Source: an uncultured Collinsella sp. (GTDB lineage: Bacteria; Actinomycetota; Coriobacteriia; Coriobacteriales; Coriobacteriaceae). Taken from it: DNA of 31,359 nucleotides. The first letter of the stretch is position 1. The number at the start of each line of letters is the position of its first letter. Made by a program: the position numbers and the translations under genes. Under the pieces are notes generated by a model. The model worked only from the letters and a program-made list of their open reading frames with translations. It had not been told where the DNA came from and did not search any database. Positions 14,467 through 22,808 of the stretch are shown piece after piece. Location: assembly GCA_958436995.1 (NCBI GenBank), contig CAUBMI010000020.1, positions 1 through 31,359 on the forward strand, written 5' to 3'.

Positions 14467-15396
14467 ATGTCGTTTACCGCTGAGGTGCGCGACGAGCTTG
14501 CGCGCTGCGAACCCGAATGTGAATACTGCGACTTGTCGACACTTGCCGCCCTCACGCGCGTGAGTGGTACGCTCTCGCTTACCGGCTCTGGGCGGTATCG
14601 TTTGACGGTTGCGACTGAGACGGGAGCCGTCGCGCGCACGATGATCACGCTGACACATCGCATCCTTAAGCTCAAAACGGAATTCACCGTTCGCAAATCG
14701 GTCTTGCATAAGGTCCGTAACTATCTCATTACCCTGCCCGATCAACCCGACCTGGACAAGGCTCTGGTGCTGCTGGGCATTCTAGACCGCAGGGGAGGGC
14801 TCGTCGCTGGTGTTCCCCGACACATCGTTGCCCGTCCCTGCTGCAGGTTTGCCTACATCCGCGGCGCGCTCATCGCGGGCGGCTTCGTGGCCGATCCACG
14901 CGGCGATTTCCATTTGGAGATCGCGGTGCAGGGCGAGCAGTATGCCCGGGGACTTTGCGACCTGTTGGGGCAGATTGGGGTCCATGCTCGTGTTAATGCG
15001 CGGCGGGGGTCATATGCCGTGTACATTAAGAGCGCCGAGGAAATCGAGCATCTATTAAAGCTGATTGGTGCCAAGCGCAGCGTTGCCGAGATTGAGGAGG
15101 CGCGCGCGGTCAAGTTGGTTAAGAACGATGTGAACCGTCGCGTGAACGCCGAGCTCGCCAACCAGACCAGAAGCGCCGGTGCTGCCCAACATCAGCTTGC
15201 GCTTATCGATGAGCTCGAGCAGCGCGGCCTTCGCGATGCGCTTCCGGATGCCTTGGCGGTCTTTTGCGACCTGCGCGAGCGCTATCCCGATCTGTCGCTG
15301 CGTGATTTAGGGGAGATGGCTGACCCTCCCTTGTCGAAGTCGGCCCTCTACCATCGAGTTTTGAGGCTTGAAAAGCTCATTGAAGCAAACCGGTAG
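14467..15396 (+). CDS. whiA: WhiA DNA-binding regulator
   Basis: This 309-residue protein has the WhiA form: an N-terminal LAGLIDADG-homing-endonuclease-like fold that has lost nuclease use (GTLSLTG ... RYRLTVATETGAVART ... RGALIAGGFVADP) and a C-terminal helix-turn-helix region (LSLRDLGEMADPPLSKSALYHRVLRLEKL, 28 residues reading like a sigma-factor region 4). In Streptomyces WhiA is needed for sporulation; in Bacillus it affects cell division and chromosome segregation. The start at 14467 is 6 nt after the rapZ stop, so the two genes share a transcript. Length is normal. Confidence 0.95.
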   Translation: MSFTAEVRDELARCEPECEYCDLSTLAALTRVSGTLSLTGSGRYRLTVATETGAVARTMITLTHRILKLKTEFTVRKSVLHKVRNYLITLPDQPDLDKALVLLGILDRRGGLVAGVPRHIVARPCCRFAYIRGALIAGGFVADPRGDFHLEIAVQGEQYARGLCDLLGQIGVHARVNARRGSYAVYIKSAEEIEHLLKLIGAKRSVAEIEEARAVKLVKNDVNRRVNAELANQTRSAGAAQHQLALIDELEQRGLRDALPDALAVFCDLRERYPDLSLRDLGEMADPPLSKSALYHRVLRLEKLIEANR

Positions 15397-15441
15397 TTTA
15401 AAGTATCGACTTATATACGGATTTAGCTGCTATTTTATTCT

Positions 15442-15455
15442 TTAAAACGTTTTAA
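15442..15455. promoter_or_regulatory. 14-bp perfect AT-rich palindrome upstream of gap
   Basis: TTAAAACGTTTTAA is a perfect dyad with a central CG, the symmetry seen in LacI/CcpA-type operators. It lies about 55 bases upstream of the likely -10 box in an AT-rich stretch. A half-like copy, TAAAACGTTTGA, lies at 2805-2816 upstream of the sialic acid operon. The binding protein is unknown. Confidence 0.4.
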
Positions 15456-15487
15456 CGTAAATTTGATTTTCAATTTCGACTATTCTC

Positions 15488-15517
15488 GTGAAATTCAAGT
15501 CAAAAAAAAGGTATATT
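15488..15517 (+). promoter_or_regulatory. Candidate gap promoter
   Basis: TATATT at 15512-15517 is a good -10 box; GTGAAA at 15488-15493 is a weak -35 with an 18-bp spacer. An A-run lies directly upstream of the -10. The leader would be about 65 nt. Confidence 0.45.
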
Positions 15518-15589
15518 AGGCGAGTGGTTAGTTTGTGGGCCTCAACGGCGGGCGCTGTAGCTTGCGGGGGCCTTACGAAAGGAGACACA

Positions 15590-16615
15590 ATGGCAGTAAA
15601 GGTTGCTATTAACGGCTTCGGTCGCATCGGTCGTCTGGCTTTCCGTCAGATGTTCGGTCATGAGGGCTCCGAGATCGTCGCTATCAACGACCTCACCTCT
15701 CCCGATATGCTCGCTTACCTGCTGAAGTACGACTCCACGCAGGGCAACTACGCTCGCGATCACGAGGTCGTTGCTGGCGAGGATTCCATCACCGTTGACG
15801 GCAAGGAGATCAAGATCTACAAGGAGGCCGACGCCAACAACCTGCCTTGGGGCGACCTCGACGTCGACGTCGTTCTCGAGTGCACCGGCTTCTACACCAG
15901 CAAGGCTAAGGCTCAGGCCCACATCAACGCTGGCGCCAAGAAGGTCGTCATCTCCGCTCCGGCCGGCAGCGATCTGCCCACCATCGTGTACAACGTCAAC
16001 CACGAGACGCTGACCGCTGAGGACAACATCATCTCCGCTGCTTCCTGCACCACCAACTGCCTCGCCCCGATGGCCAAGGGTCTGAACGACTTCGCTCCCA
16101 TCGTGTCCGGCATCATGACCACCATTCACGCCTGGACCGGCGACCAGATGCCGCTCGACGGCCCGCAGCGCAAGGGCAACAAGCGTCGTAGCCGCGCCTG
16201 CGCCGTCAACATCGTCCCCAACACCACCGGTGCTGCCAAGGCTATCGGCCTGGTTCTCCCCGAGCTCAACGGTAAGCTCATCGGTGCCGCCCAGCGCGTC
16301 CCGACGCCGACCGGCTCCATCACCAACCTCTACGCTGTCGTTGACAAGAAGGTCACCGTCGACGAGGTCAACGCCGCTATGAAGGCCTACGCTTCCACCA
16401 TCTCCGAGACCTTCGGTTACAACGAGGACGATATCGTCTCCACCGACATCATCGGCGAGACCCACGGCTCCATCTTCGACGCCACTCAGACCATGTGCTC
16501 TGACCTCGGCAACGGCCAGACCCTCGTTCAGGTCACCTCTTGGTACGACAACGAGAACTCCTACACCTCTCAGATGGTCCGTACCATCAAGTACTTCGAG
16601 AAGTTCGTTGCTTAA
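15590..16615 (+). CDS. gap: Glyceraldehyde-3-phosphate dehydrogenase (glycolytic, type I)
   Basis: This 341-residue enzyme begins with the NAD-binding NGFGRIGRLAFRQM and has the active site SAASCTTNCLAPM with Cys153. It oxidises glyceraldehyde-3-P to 1,3-bisphosphoglycerate in the cytoplasm with NAD and phosphate. ATG 15590 follows AAAGGAG at proper spacing. Strong codon bias fits high expression. It has its own upstream region and is followed by a strong terminator, so pgk and the later genes are probably transcribed separately or by read-through. No CggR-type regulator lies next to it. Confidence 0.98.
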   Translation: MAVKVAINGFGRIGRLAFRQMFGHEGSEIVAINDLTSPDMLAYLLKYDSTQGNYARDHEVVAGEDSITVDGKEIKIYKEADANNLPWGDLDVDVVLECTGFYTSKAKAQAHINAGAKKVVISAPAGSDLPTIVYNVNHETLTAEDNIISAASCTTNCLAPMAKGLNDFAPIVSGIMTTIHAWTGDQMPLDGPQRKGNKRRSRACAVNIVPNTTGAAKAIGLVLPELNGKLIGAAQRVPTPTGSITNLYAVVDKKVTVDEVNAAMKAYASTISETFGYNEDDIVSTDIIGETHGSIFDATQTMCSDLGNGQTLVQVTSWYDNENSYTSQMVRTIKYFEKFVA

Positions 16616-16654
16616 CTTAGCTTTTAGCGAATAGCTCGTTGAGCGTCTAAAGAA

Positions 16655-16699
16655 GGGCGCGGCCTTATAGGGCTTACACCCTAGGGTCGCGCCCTTTTT
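16655..16699 (+). terminator. Intrinsic terminator after gap
   Basis: GGGCGCG pairs with CGCGCCC, continuing inward through GCCTTA/TAGGGT-type pairs to an apical GGG/CCC stem, followed by TTTTTA. It is a typical strong terminator. Confidence 0.9.
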
Positions 16700-16755
16700 A
16701 TAGGAAATCGTCTGCCGTAATGGGAGGCAGACACGTACGAAAGGTAGAAGCAAAC

Positions 16756-17946
16756 ATGGCCTTTACCAAGAAGACCGTCCGCGACATCGATGTCGACGGC
16801 AAGCGCGTTCTCGTCCGCGTTGACTTCAACGTGCCTATCAAGGATGGCGTCGTTGGCGACACCACCCGCATCAAGGCTGCCCTGCCCACCATCAACTACC
16901 TCGTTGAGCACAACGCTCGCGTCATCCTCATGAGCCACCTCGGCCGTCCCGAGGGCACCGGCTTCCAGCCTGAGCTCTCCCTTGAGCCTGTCGCCAAGAA
17001 GCTCGCTGAGCTCTCTGGTCTCGATGTTGCCTTTGTCGCCGACACCTACGGCGAGAAGGCTGCTGAGGCTGTTGCCGCCGTCGAGCCGGGCAAGGTCCTC
17101 GTTCTCGAGAACGTCCGTTTCGACAAGCGTGAGAAGAAGAACGATCCCGAGATCGCCAAGACCCTCGCTTCCTATGGTGACGTCTTCGTTCTCGATGCCT
17201 TCGGCACCGCTCACCGCGCCCAGGGTTCCGTCGTGGGCCCCGCCGCTTACCTGCCTGCCGTCGCCGGCTTCCTGCTCGAGAAGGAGGTCGACACGCTGAC
17301 TGGCATCTTCGCCGAGCCCGAGCGCCCCTTCGTCGCTATCGTCGGCGGTTCCAAGGTTTCCTCCAAGATCGGCGTTCTCGATCACCTCATCGACTCCGCT
17401 GACACCCTGATCATCGGTGGCGGCATGGCCTACACCTTCTTCCTGGCTCAGGGCCTGACCGTCGGTCAGTCCCTCAAGGAAGAGGACTGGGTCGAGCGCG
17501 CCGGCGAGATGCTCAAGAAGGCCGAGGAGAAGGGCGTCAAGATCCTGCTCCCCATCGACAACCGCGTTGCCGATCACTTTGGCGAGGACGCTGTCCCCGA
17601 GGTCGTCGCTTCTGACGCTATCCCCGATGACCGTGAGGGCATGGACATTGGCCCCAAGACCGAGGAGCTCTACGCCGAGGCCGTCAAGGGCGCCAAGACC
17701 GTGTTCTGGAACGGCCCCATGGGCGTCTTCGAGTTCGACAACTTCGCTCACGGCACCCAGGCTATCGCCGAGGCCGTCGCCGAGGCCGACTGCACCTCGA
17801 TCATCGGCGGTGGTGACTCTGTCGCGGCTGTCAACAAGTTCAACCTGGCCGACAAGATGAGCTGGATCTCCACCGGTGGTGGCGCTTCCATGGAGCTCGT
17901 CGAGGGTAAGGCCCTGCCCGGAGTGGAGGCGCTTCTCGATGCCTAA
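16756..17946 (+). CDS. pgk: Phosphoglycerate kinase
   Basis: This 396-residue enzyme starts TVRDIDVDGKRVLVRVDFNVP, has the SHLGRP substrate motif and ends with the nucleotide-binding region (FWNGPMGVFEFDNFAHGT ... IIGGGDSVAA ... STGGGASMELVEGKALPGV). It makes ATP from 1,3-bisphosphoglycerate. I chose ATG 16756, behind AAAGGTAG, rather than an in-frame ATG 36 bases earlier that has no ribosome site and would add non-family residues. The end overlaps tpiA by 8 nt, so translation is coupled. Confidence 0.98.
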   Translation: MAFTKKTVRDIDVDGKRVLVRVDFNVPIKDGVVGDTTRIKAALPTINYLVEHNARVILMSHLGRPEGTGFQPELSLEPVAKKLAELSGLDVAFVADTYGEKAAEAVAAVEPGKVLVLENVRFDKREKKNDPEIAKTLASYGDVFVLDAFGTAHRAQGSVVGPAAYLPAVAGFLLEKEVDTLTGIFAEPERPFVAIVGGSKVSSKIGVLDHLIDSADTLIIGGGMAYTFFLAQGLTVGQSLKEEDWVERAGEMLKKAEEKGVKILLPIDNRVADHFGEDAVPEVVASDAIPDDREGMDIGPKTEELYAEAVKGAKTVFWNGPMGVFEFDNFAHGTQAIAEAVAEADCTSIIGGGDSVAAVNKFNLADKMSWISTGGGASMELVEGKALPGVEALLDA

Positions 17947-18706
17947 TCGCACCCTTCTTATCGCTGGTAACTGGAAGATGAACAACGACGTCGCCGAGGC
18001 TGCCAAGCTCGCCGACGAGCTGGCTCAGGCTCTGCCCGAGGTTCCGGCTGGCGTCGAGGTGCTCGTCTGCCCTCCGACCATTGACATCACCACGGTTCAT
18101 GACCGCATTCAGGCTGCCCCCATCGCCCTCGGTGCACAGAACGTGTACTGGGAGGCCAAGGGTGCCTTCACCGGTGAGTCTTCTTGCGACATGCTCAAGT
18201 CTGCTGGCTGCACCTACTGCATCATCGGTCACTCCGAGCGTCGCGACTACTTCCACGAGACCGACGAGGATCAGAACAAGAAGGCCAAGGCTCTCGTTGC
18301 CGCCGGTCTTGTTCCCGTCTTCTGCTGCGGCGAGTCTCTCGAGGTCCGCGAGGCTGGCACCTATGTCGAGCACGTCGTGAACCAGGTCAAGGCTGGCCTT
18401 GCTGGTCTTGAGATCACCTGCCCCAAGCAGGTCGTCGTCGCCTACGAGCCCATCTGGGCCATCGGCACCGGCAAGACCGCTACCGCCGAGGACGCTCAGG
18501 AGGTCTGCGGTGCTATCCGTGAGACCCTCAAGGAGATGTTCGGCGAGGAGCTCGCTAACGGCATCCGCGTTCTCTATGGTGGCTCTGCCAAGCCCGGCAA
18601 CATCGCTGAGCTCGTCGCCAAGCCCGACGTTGACGGCGCCCTCGTGGGCGGCGCTTCGCTCAAGGCTGCCGACTTCGCCTCTATGGTCGTCAAGGCAGGC
18701 GAGTAG
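17939..18706 (+). CDS. tpiA: Triosephosphate isomerase
   Basis: This 255-residue TIM barrel begins LLIAGNWKMNN with Lys13, has GHSERR with the catalytic His98, AYEPIWAIGTG with Glu170, and YGGSAKPGN near the end. It interconverts dihydroxyacetone phosphate and glyceraldehyde-3-P. Its ATG lies within the last codons of pgk, so this start is set by the overlap. gpmI follows after 5 nt. Confidence 0.98.
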   Translation: MPNRTLLIAGNWKMNNDVAEAAKLADELAQALPEVPAGVEVLVCPPTIDITTVHDRIQAAPIALGAQNVYWEAKGAFTGESSCDMLKSAGCTYCIIGHSERRDYFHETDEDQNKKAKALVAAGLVPVFCCGESLEVREAGTYVEHVVNQVKAGLAGLEITCPKQVVVAYEPIWAIGTGKTATAEDAQEVCGAIRETLKEMFGEELANGIRVLYGGSAKPGNIAELVAKPDVDGALVGGASLKAADFASMVVKAGE

Positions 18707-18711
18707 GACAT

Positions 18712-20265
18712 ATGGCACAGCGTCATCTTCCTGCACTCCTGATCATCATGGACGGCTGTGGCCTGGCTCCGGCCGATGGCGAGAACGCCGTCGCCGCTGC
18801 CAAGACGCCCTTCCTTGATAGCCTGTACGAGAAATACCCCCACACCACGCTCGGCGCTTCGGGCGAGGACGTGGGCCTTCCCGATGGCCAGATGGGCAAC
18901 TCCGAGGTGGGTCACCTCAATATCGGTGCCGGCCGCATCGTCTTCCAGGAGCTTTCGCGCATCAACAATGCCATCAAGGACGGCTCCATCGCCAAGAACG
19001 AGGTCTTCGTCAAGGCTATGGACGATGTCAAGGCCGAAGGCAAGACCCTACACCTCATGGGCCTTATGAGCCCCGGCGGCGTTCATTCTCACATGAACCA
19101 TGTCGAGGCCCTGGTCAAGATGGCTGCCCAGCATGGCGTCAAGACCGTTCGCGTCCACGCCTTTATGGATGGCCGCGACGTTGACCCACAGTCCGGTGCT
19201 GGCTACATGAGCGAGTTCTGCGCTTTCTTGGCCAAGATTTCCGAGGAGATCGGTTGCGACGCTCGCGTTGCCACCGTTTCGGGCCGTTATTGGGCCATGG
19301 ACCGCGATAACCGTTGGGAGCGCATCCAGCGTGCCTACGATGTCATGGTCAACGCGTCCGATGCCGATACCGACCCCGTGGCCGGTATCAAGGCCTACTA
19401 CGAGAAGGATCCGCGCGGCGATGAGTTCGTCGAGCCCTTCGCTGCCCACAATGAGGGCATCCACGAGGGCGACGCGGCCATCTTCTTCAATTTCCGTCCC
19501 GACCGCGCTCGTCAGATGACCCGCGTGTTCACGGACAAGGAGTTCGACGGCTTTGAGCGCGAGCAGATCAAGCTTTCGCACTTTGTGACGATGACCGAGT
19601 ACGATCCGACGTTTGACGTCGAGGTCGCCTTCCCCAAGACGTTCCCCGAGAACGTTCTGGCCGACGTTATCGCTGCCAATGGCCTGAAGCAGCTGCACAC
19701 CGCCGAGACCGAGAAGTACGCCCACGTGACGTTCTTCCTCAACGGCGGCATCGAGGAGCCCAAGGAGGGCGAGGAGCGCGTGCTCGTCGCTTCCCCCAAG
19801 GTCGCTACCTACGATCTGCAGCCCGAGATGAGCGCTCCCGAGGTTACCGAGAAGCTCGTCGCCGCAATCAACGAGGATCGCGCTGATTTCTACATCGTGA
19901 ACTTCGCGAACTGCGACATGGTTGGTCACACCGGTGTCTTCGACGCCGCCGTTAAGGCCGTCGAGGCTGTTGACGATGCTCTGTCCAAGGTTGTCCCGGC
20001 GATTCTCGCCAAGGGCGGCTTTGCGCTGATTACCGCCGACCATGGCAACGCCGACCACATGTTTGACGTTGCTTCCGACGGTTCCAAGCATCCGTTTACG
20101 GCTCACACCACCAACCGTGTGCCGTTCATCATCGTTGATGAGAAGGCACAGCTCACCGGTATCGAGGACGGTCGTCTCTCCGATATCGCCCCGACTATGC
20201 TCACCATGGCTGGTCTGGAGCCTTCCGCCGAGATGACGGGCCGCGTGCTCGCAACCGAGGCCTAA
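18712..20265 (+). CDS. gpmI: 2,3-bisphosphoglycerate-independent phosphoglycerate mutase
   Basis: This 517-residue metalloenzyme has the alkaline-phosphatase-like metal site MDGCG with Asp14, the phospho-serine Ser64 in QMGNSEVGHLNIGAGR, and the late metal motifs NFANCDMVGHTG and ADHGNADHM. It interconverts 3- and 2-phosphoglycerate and needs manganese. It directly follows tpiA in a pgk-tpiA-gpmI operon; in many actinobacteria secG follows tpiA directly, so gpmI is an addition at this place. A strong terminator follows. Confidence 0.98.
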   Translation: MAQRHLPALLIIMDGCGLAPADGENAVAAAKTPFLDSLYEKYPHTTLGASGEDVGLPDGQMGNSEVGHLNIGAGRIVFQELSRINNAIKDGSIAKNEVFVKAMDDVKAEGKTLHLMGLMSPGGVHSHMNHVEALVKMAAQHGVKTVRVHAFMDGRDVDPQSGAGYMSEFCAFLAKISEEIGCDARVATVSGRYWAMDRDNRWERIQRAYDVMVNASDADTDPVAGIKAYYEKDPRGDEFVEPFAAHNEGIHEGDAAIFFNFRPDRARQMTRVFTDKEFDGFEREQIKLSHFVTMTEYDPTFDVEVAFPKTFPENVLADVIAANGLKQLHTAETEKYAHVTFFLNGGIEEPKEGEERVLVASPKVATYDLQPEMSAPEVTEKLVAAINEDRADFYIVNFANCDMVGHTGVFDAAVKAVEAVDDALSKVVPAILAKGGFALITADHGNADHMFDVASDGSKHPFTAHTTNRVPFIIVDEKAQLTGIEDGRLSDIAPTMLTMAGLEPSAEMTGRVLATEA

Positions 20266-20292
20266 TAGAAAACAAATACCGTTTTCTAGTAA

Positions 20293-20325
20293 GGGGGTTG
20301 TCCACAACCGGACGACCCCCTTTTT
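20293..20325 (+). terminator. Intrinsic terminator after gpmI
   Basis: GGGGGTTGTCC pairs with GGACGACCCCC (11 bp, one G-T pair) around ACAACC, followed by TTTTT. Confidence 0.93.
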
Positions 20326-20384
20326 GGTATTTCTGCCATTTCTACCCCGTCCCTAAATGGCAGGTGGGGGAGTGTTGGAGGTTG

Positions 20385-20393
20385 TGGTACAGT
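20385..20393 (+). promoter_or_regulatory. Candidate extended -10 promoter of secG
   Basis: TGGTACAGT has the TGn extension and a TACAGT -10 box. No good -35 is seen. It lies 37 bases upstream of the secG start. Confidence 0.35.
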
Positions 20394-20429
20394 ACTGGAG
20401 TTTGAATTGTTCTATTAAGGAGCTTATCT

Positions 20430-20684
20430 ATGGGTCCGTTTCAGATTCTTCTGTTTGTCGTTTGGGCTGTTTCTGCCGTGGCGCTGACGATTCTCGTTCT
20501 GATGCATTCCGGTAAGGGCACCGGCGTTTCGGATATGATCGCTAGCTCGCTGTATAACTCCAGCTCTGCCACGGGCGTCATGGAGCAGAACCTCGATCGC
20601 CTGACGGTAATTATGGCCGTCGTTTTTGCCGTGTGTGTCGTTCTGTGCATGTTTTTCTTCCCGCAGGGCATCGTCGGCTACTAA
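20430..20684 (+). CDS. secG: Preprotein translocase subunit SecG
   Basis: This 84-residue membrane protein has two hydrophobic segments (residues about 4-25 and 57-78) joined by the conserved SecG loop H-S-G-K-G-x-G-x-S, followed by a small-residue region with Ser and Asn. SecG binds SecYE and aids protein export. AAGGAG lies seven bases before the ATG. It is flanked by terminators on both sides, so it is probably a single-gene unit. Position near tpiA is the usual actinobacterial and firmicute place. Confidence 0.93.
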   Translation: MGPFQILLFVVWAVSAVALTILVLMHSGKGTGVSDMIASSLYNSSSATGVMEQNLDRLTVIMAVVFAVCVVLCMFFFPQGIVGY

Positions 20685-20708
20685 GCATCGGCGTATATAC
20701 GTTTGTAA

Positions 20709-20740
20709 GGGGTCCCGCATGTGCGGGGCCCTTTTTGTTT
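20709..20740 (+). terminator. Intrinsic terminator after secG
   Basis: GGGTCCCGC pairs with GCGGGGCCC around ATGT, followed by TTTTTGTTT. Confidence 0.92.
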
Positions 20741-20824
20741 ACAGACTTGTAACAGAGCCAAAATATCCCCACATACTTCGCCCAACTAAAGAAATTCTCG
20801 ACCGTTAACCGGAATCAGCGCCAA

Positions 20825-20880
20825 ATTGTGCATAAAATGCGCTACTGTATTGCAAAACGTTGGCCCGCATTGCATAACCA
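20825..20880. promoter_or_regulatory. Repeated ATTG-type motifs and a small dyad upstream of oppA
   Basis: ATTGTGCATAAAA (20825), ATTGCAAAACG (20849) and ATTGCATAACC (20869) are similar direct repeats, 24 and 20 bases apart. The first overlaps a small dyad, GCAT-AAA-ATGC (20830-20840). This layout suggests a regulator that binds direct repeats. No matching regulator is in the window. Confidence 0.35.
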
Positions 20881-20974
20881 GCCATAACAGCGGACCGCGT
20901 TTGAATGGTTCGATTGGGCTGTCTCGACGTTGCCCGGCCGAATTCACTTTGTCCTATCTCATAAGGAGGATGGC

Positions 20975-22651
20975 ATGGCTGATTCTATGTTCCACCAGCC
21001 CGTTATGGGTCGTCGCGCCTTTGTTGGCGGCACCCTCGCTGCGAGCTCCATGGCTTTTCTTGCCGCATGCGGCAAGAAGGGCGGCGACGCTTCCGGTTCT
21101 GAGTCCGGTTCGACGCTGAACTTCTACATCAACAACCCGGTCTGCATCGACCCCTACAACGTCCAGGAGGATCAGGGCACTCAGGTCGAGTACCAGCTCT
21201 TCGACGCTCTGACGGAGTACGACCCCGAGAAGGGCGAGATCGTTCCGCTGGCTTGCGAGTCCTTTGAGGCTAACGACGACGCCACCGAGTTCACCTTCAA
21301 GATCAAGAAGGCTAAGTTCCACAACGGTGACGACGTTACCTCCAAGTCCTTCAAGCTCGGTTGGGAGCGTCTAGTCAACACCAAGTCGGCCATCGCCACC
21401 GAGTATGGTCCTTCCGAGGTTTCCTATCACCTTTCCATGGTTGAGGGCTATGACGATCTGCTTGCCGGCAACGCTACCGAGCTCAGCGGTGTTACTTGCC
21501 CCGACGATGAGACCCTCGTCGTCAAGCTGTCTTCCGCTTACGCCGACTTCCCCTTCGTCGCCTCTCACCCGGCTCTGTCCCCGGTTCCCGAGTGCGCCGA
21601 GTCCGATGTCAAGAGCTTCTACCTTGCCCCGGTCGGTAACGGCCCGTTCATGATGGACGGTAAGTGGGAGGATGGCCAGGAGATCAACCTCAAGAAGTTT
21701 GACGATTACTATGGCGACAAGGCCAAGATCGATGGCATCCACTTCCAGGTCATCAAGGACATGGAGACCGCTTACAAGGAGTTCCAGGCCGGTAACCTCG
21801 ATGTCTGCGACGTTCCCGTTGCTCAGATCGACGCCGCCAAGAAGGACCGTGGCGAGTCCAAGGACGGCTACACCATGGGTGACGGCGAGCATATGCTGCT
21901 CGGTGCCGAGCCTTCCACGTACTATCTGACCTGCAACACCACGGCCGAGCCGTTCAATAACGCCGACCTGCGCAAGGGCATCTCCTTGGCCATCAACCGT
22001 GAGGCCATCTGCAAGACCATCTTCAAGGGTACCCGTACCCCCGCCGACGGTATTGTTCCTCCGGGAATCGCCGGCTACAAGGAGGGTGCATGGGAGTTCT
22101 GCGCCTATGACGTCGACAAGGCTAACGAGTACCTCGACAAGGTCGCTCCCGCTGGCGCTAACGGCGATCGTGGCATTAGCGTGACCCTTTCCTACAACCA
22201 GGACGGTGGTCACAAGGAGATCATGGAGTCCATCATCGGCGACCTCGCCAAGGTTGGCGTTACCGCTGTCTCCGATACCCCTGAGTGGTCTGCCCTGCTC
22301 GAGCAGTATCAGAACTTCAACTATCAGTTCGGCCGTCTGGGCTGGATCGCCGATTACCCGATCATGGACAACTTCCTGTACCCGCTGTTCCACTCCGACT
22401 CCCTCGGTGGCGACAACCGCTCCGGTTACAGCAACCCCGAGTTCGATGCCAAGGTCGACGAGGCCCGCACCACGGTTGATGACGAGGAGCGCATCGCCAA
22501 GATGCGGGAGGCCGACGCCATGGTCGCTGCTGACTGCCCGGTTATCCCGGTGATGTTCTACACGCACACCATCGCTGGCTCTGACCGCGTCAAGCATCTC
22601 TATGTTGATCCGCAGAAGCACGCCGATCTGGGTACCGCCGAGCTTGCCTAA
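20975..22651 (+). CDS. oppA: Oligopeptide-binding lipoprotein OppA-like (SBP family 5)
   Basis: This 558-residue secreted lipoprotein has a twin-arginine-like GRRAFVG (residues 12-18), a hydrophobic stretch and lipobox LAAC with Cys32, then a Gly/Ser linker. The mature part has the family-5 layout (N-N-P-x-C-I-D-P-Y, F-K-I-K-K-A-K-F-H-N-G-D-x-V-T-S near residue 120). I chose ATG 20975, five bases after GGAGG; an upstream in-frame ATG would add residues unlike a signal peptide. It is followed by a full OppBCDF set, so peptides are the likely ligand. It is not closely similar to the binding protein at 3078-4691. Confidence 0.87.
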   Translation: MADSMFHQPVMGRRAFVGGTLAASSMAFLAACGKKGGDASGSESGSTLNFYINNPVCIDPYNVQEDQGTQVEYQLFDALTEYDPEKGEIVPLACESFEANDDATEFTFKIKKAKFHNGDDVTSKSFKLGWERLVNTKSAIATEYGPSEVSYHLSMVEGYDDLLAGNATELSGVTCPDDETLVVKLSSAYADFPFVASHPALSPVPECAESDVKSFYLAPVGNGPFMMDGKWEDGQEINLKKFDDYYGDKAKIDGIHFQVIKDMETAYKEFQAGNLDVCDVPVAQIDAAKKDRGESKDGYTMGDGEHMLLGAEPSTYYLTCNTTAEPFNNADLRKGISLAINREAICKTIFKGTRTPADGIVPPGIAGYKEGAWEFCAYDVDKANEYLDKVAPAGANGDRGISVTLSYNQDGGHKEIMESIIGDLAKVGVTAVSDTPEWSALLEQYQNFNYQFGRLGWIADYPIMDNFLYPLFHSDSLGGDNRSGYSNPEFDAKVDEARTTVDDEERIAKMREADAMVAADCPVIPVMFYTHTIAGSDRVKHLYVDPQKHADLGTAELA

Positions 22652-22748
22652 GGGTTTTGCAACTTCCGTGAGGGTCAAGTATTTACGTAGACCTCATGGG
22701 AAACATACAGTTCTCCCTAACCTGGGGTAAACTGGCTGATGGTAATTT

Positions 22749-22779
22749 TGGGATGCCGGTCTGGCGATCGGCATCCCAT
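22749..22779 (+). terminator. Hairpin between oppA and oppB (attenuating terminator or stabiliser)
   Basis: TGGGATGCCG and CGGCATCCCA form a perfect 10-bp stem with a 10-nt loop, followed by TTTAGG. This is the same place and form as the hairpin after the other binding-protein gene at 4754. Confidence 0.65.
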
Positions 22780-22808
22780 TTAGGTTAATCCCTAGATAGG
22801 GGAGTGGT

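Noticed and set aside
15542..18006. Long - strand open frames opposite gap and pgk
   Set aside because: They mirror two highly codon-biased glycolytic genes and show no family features.
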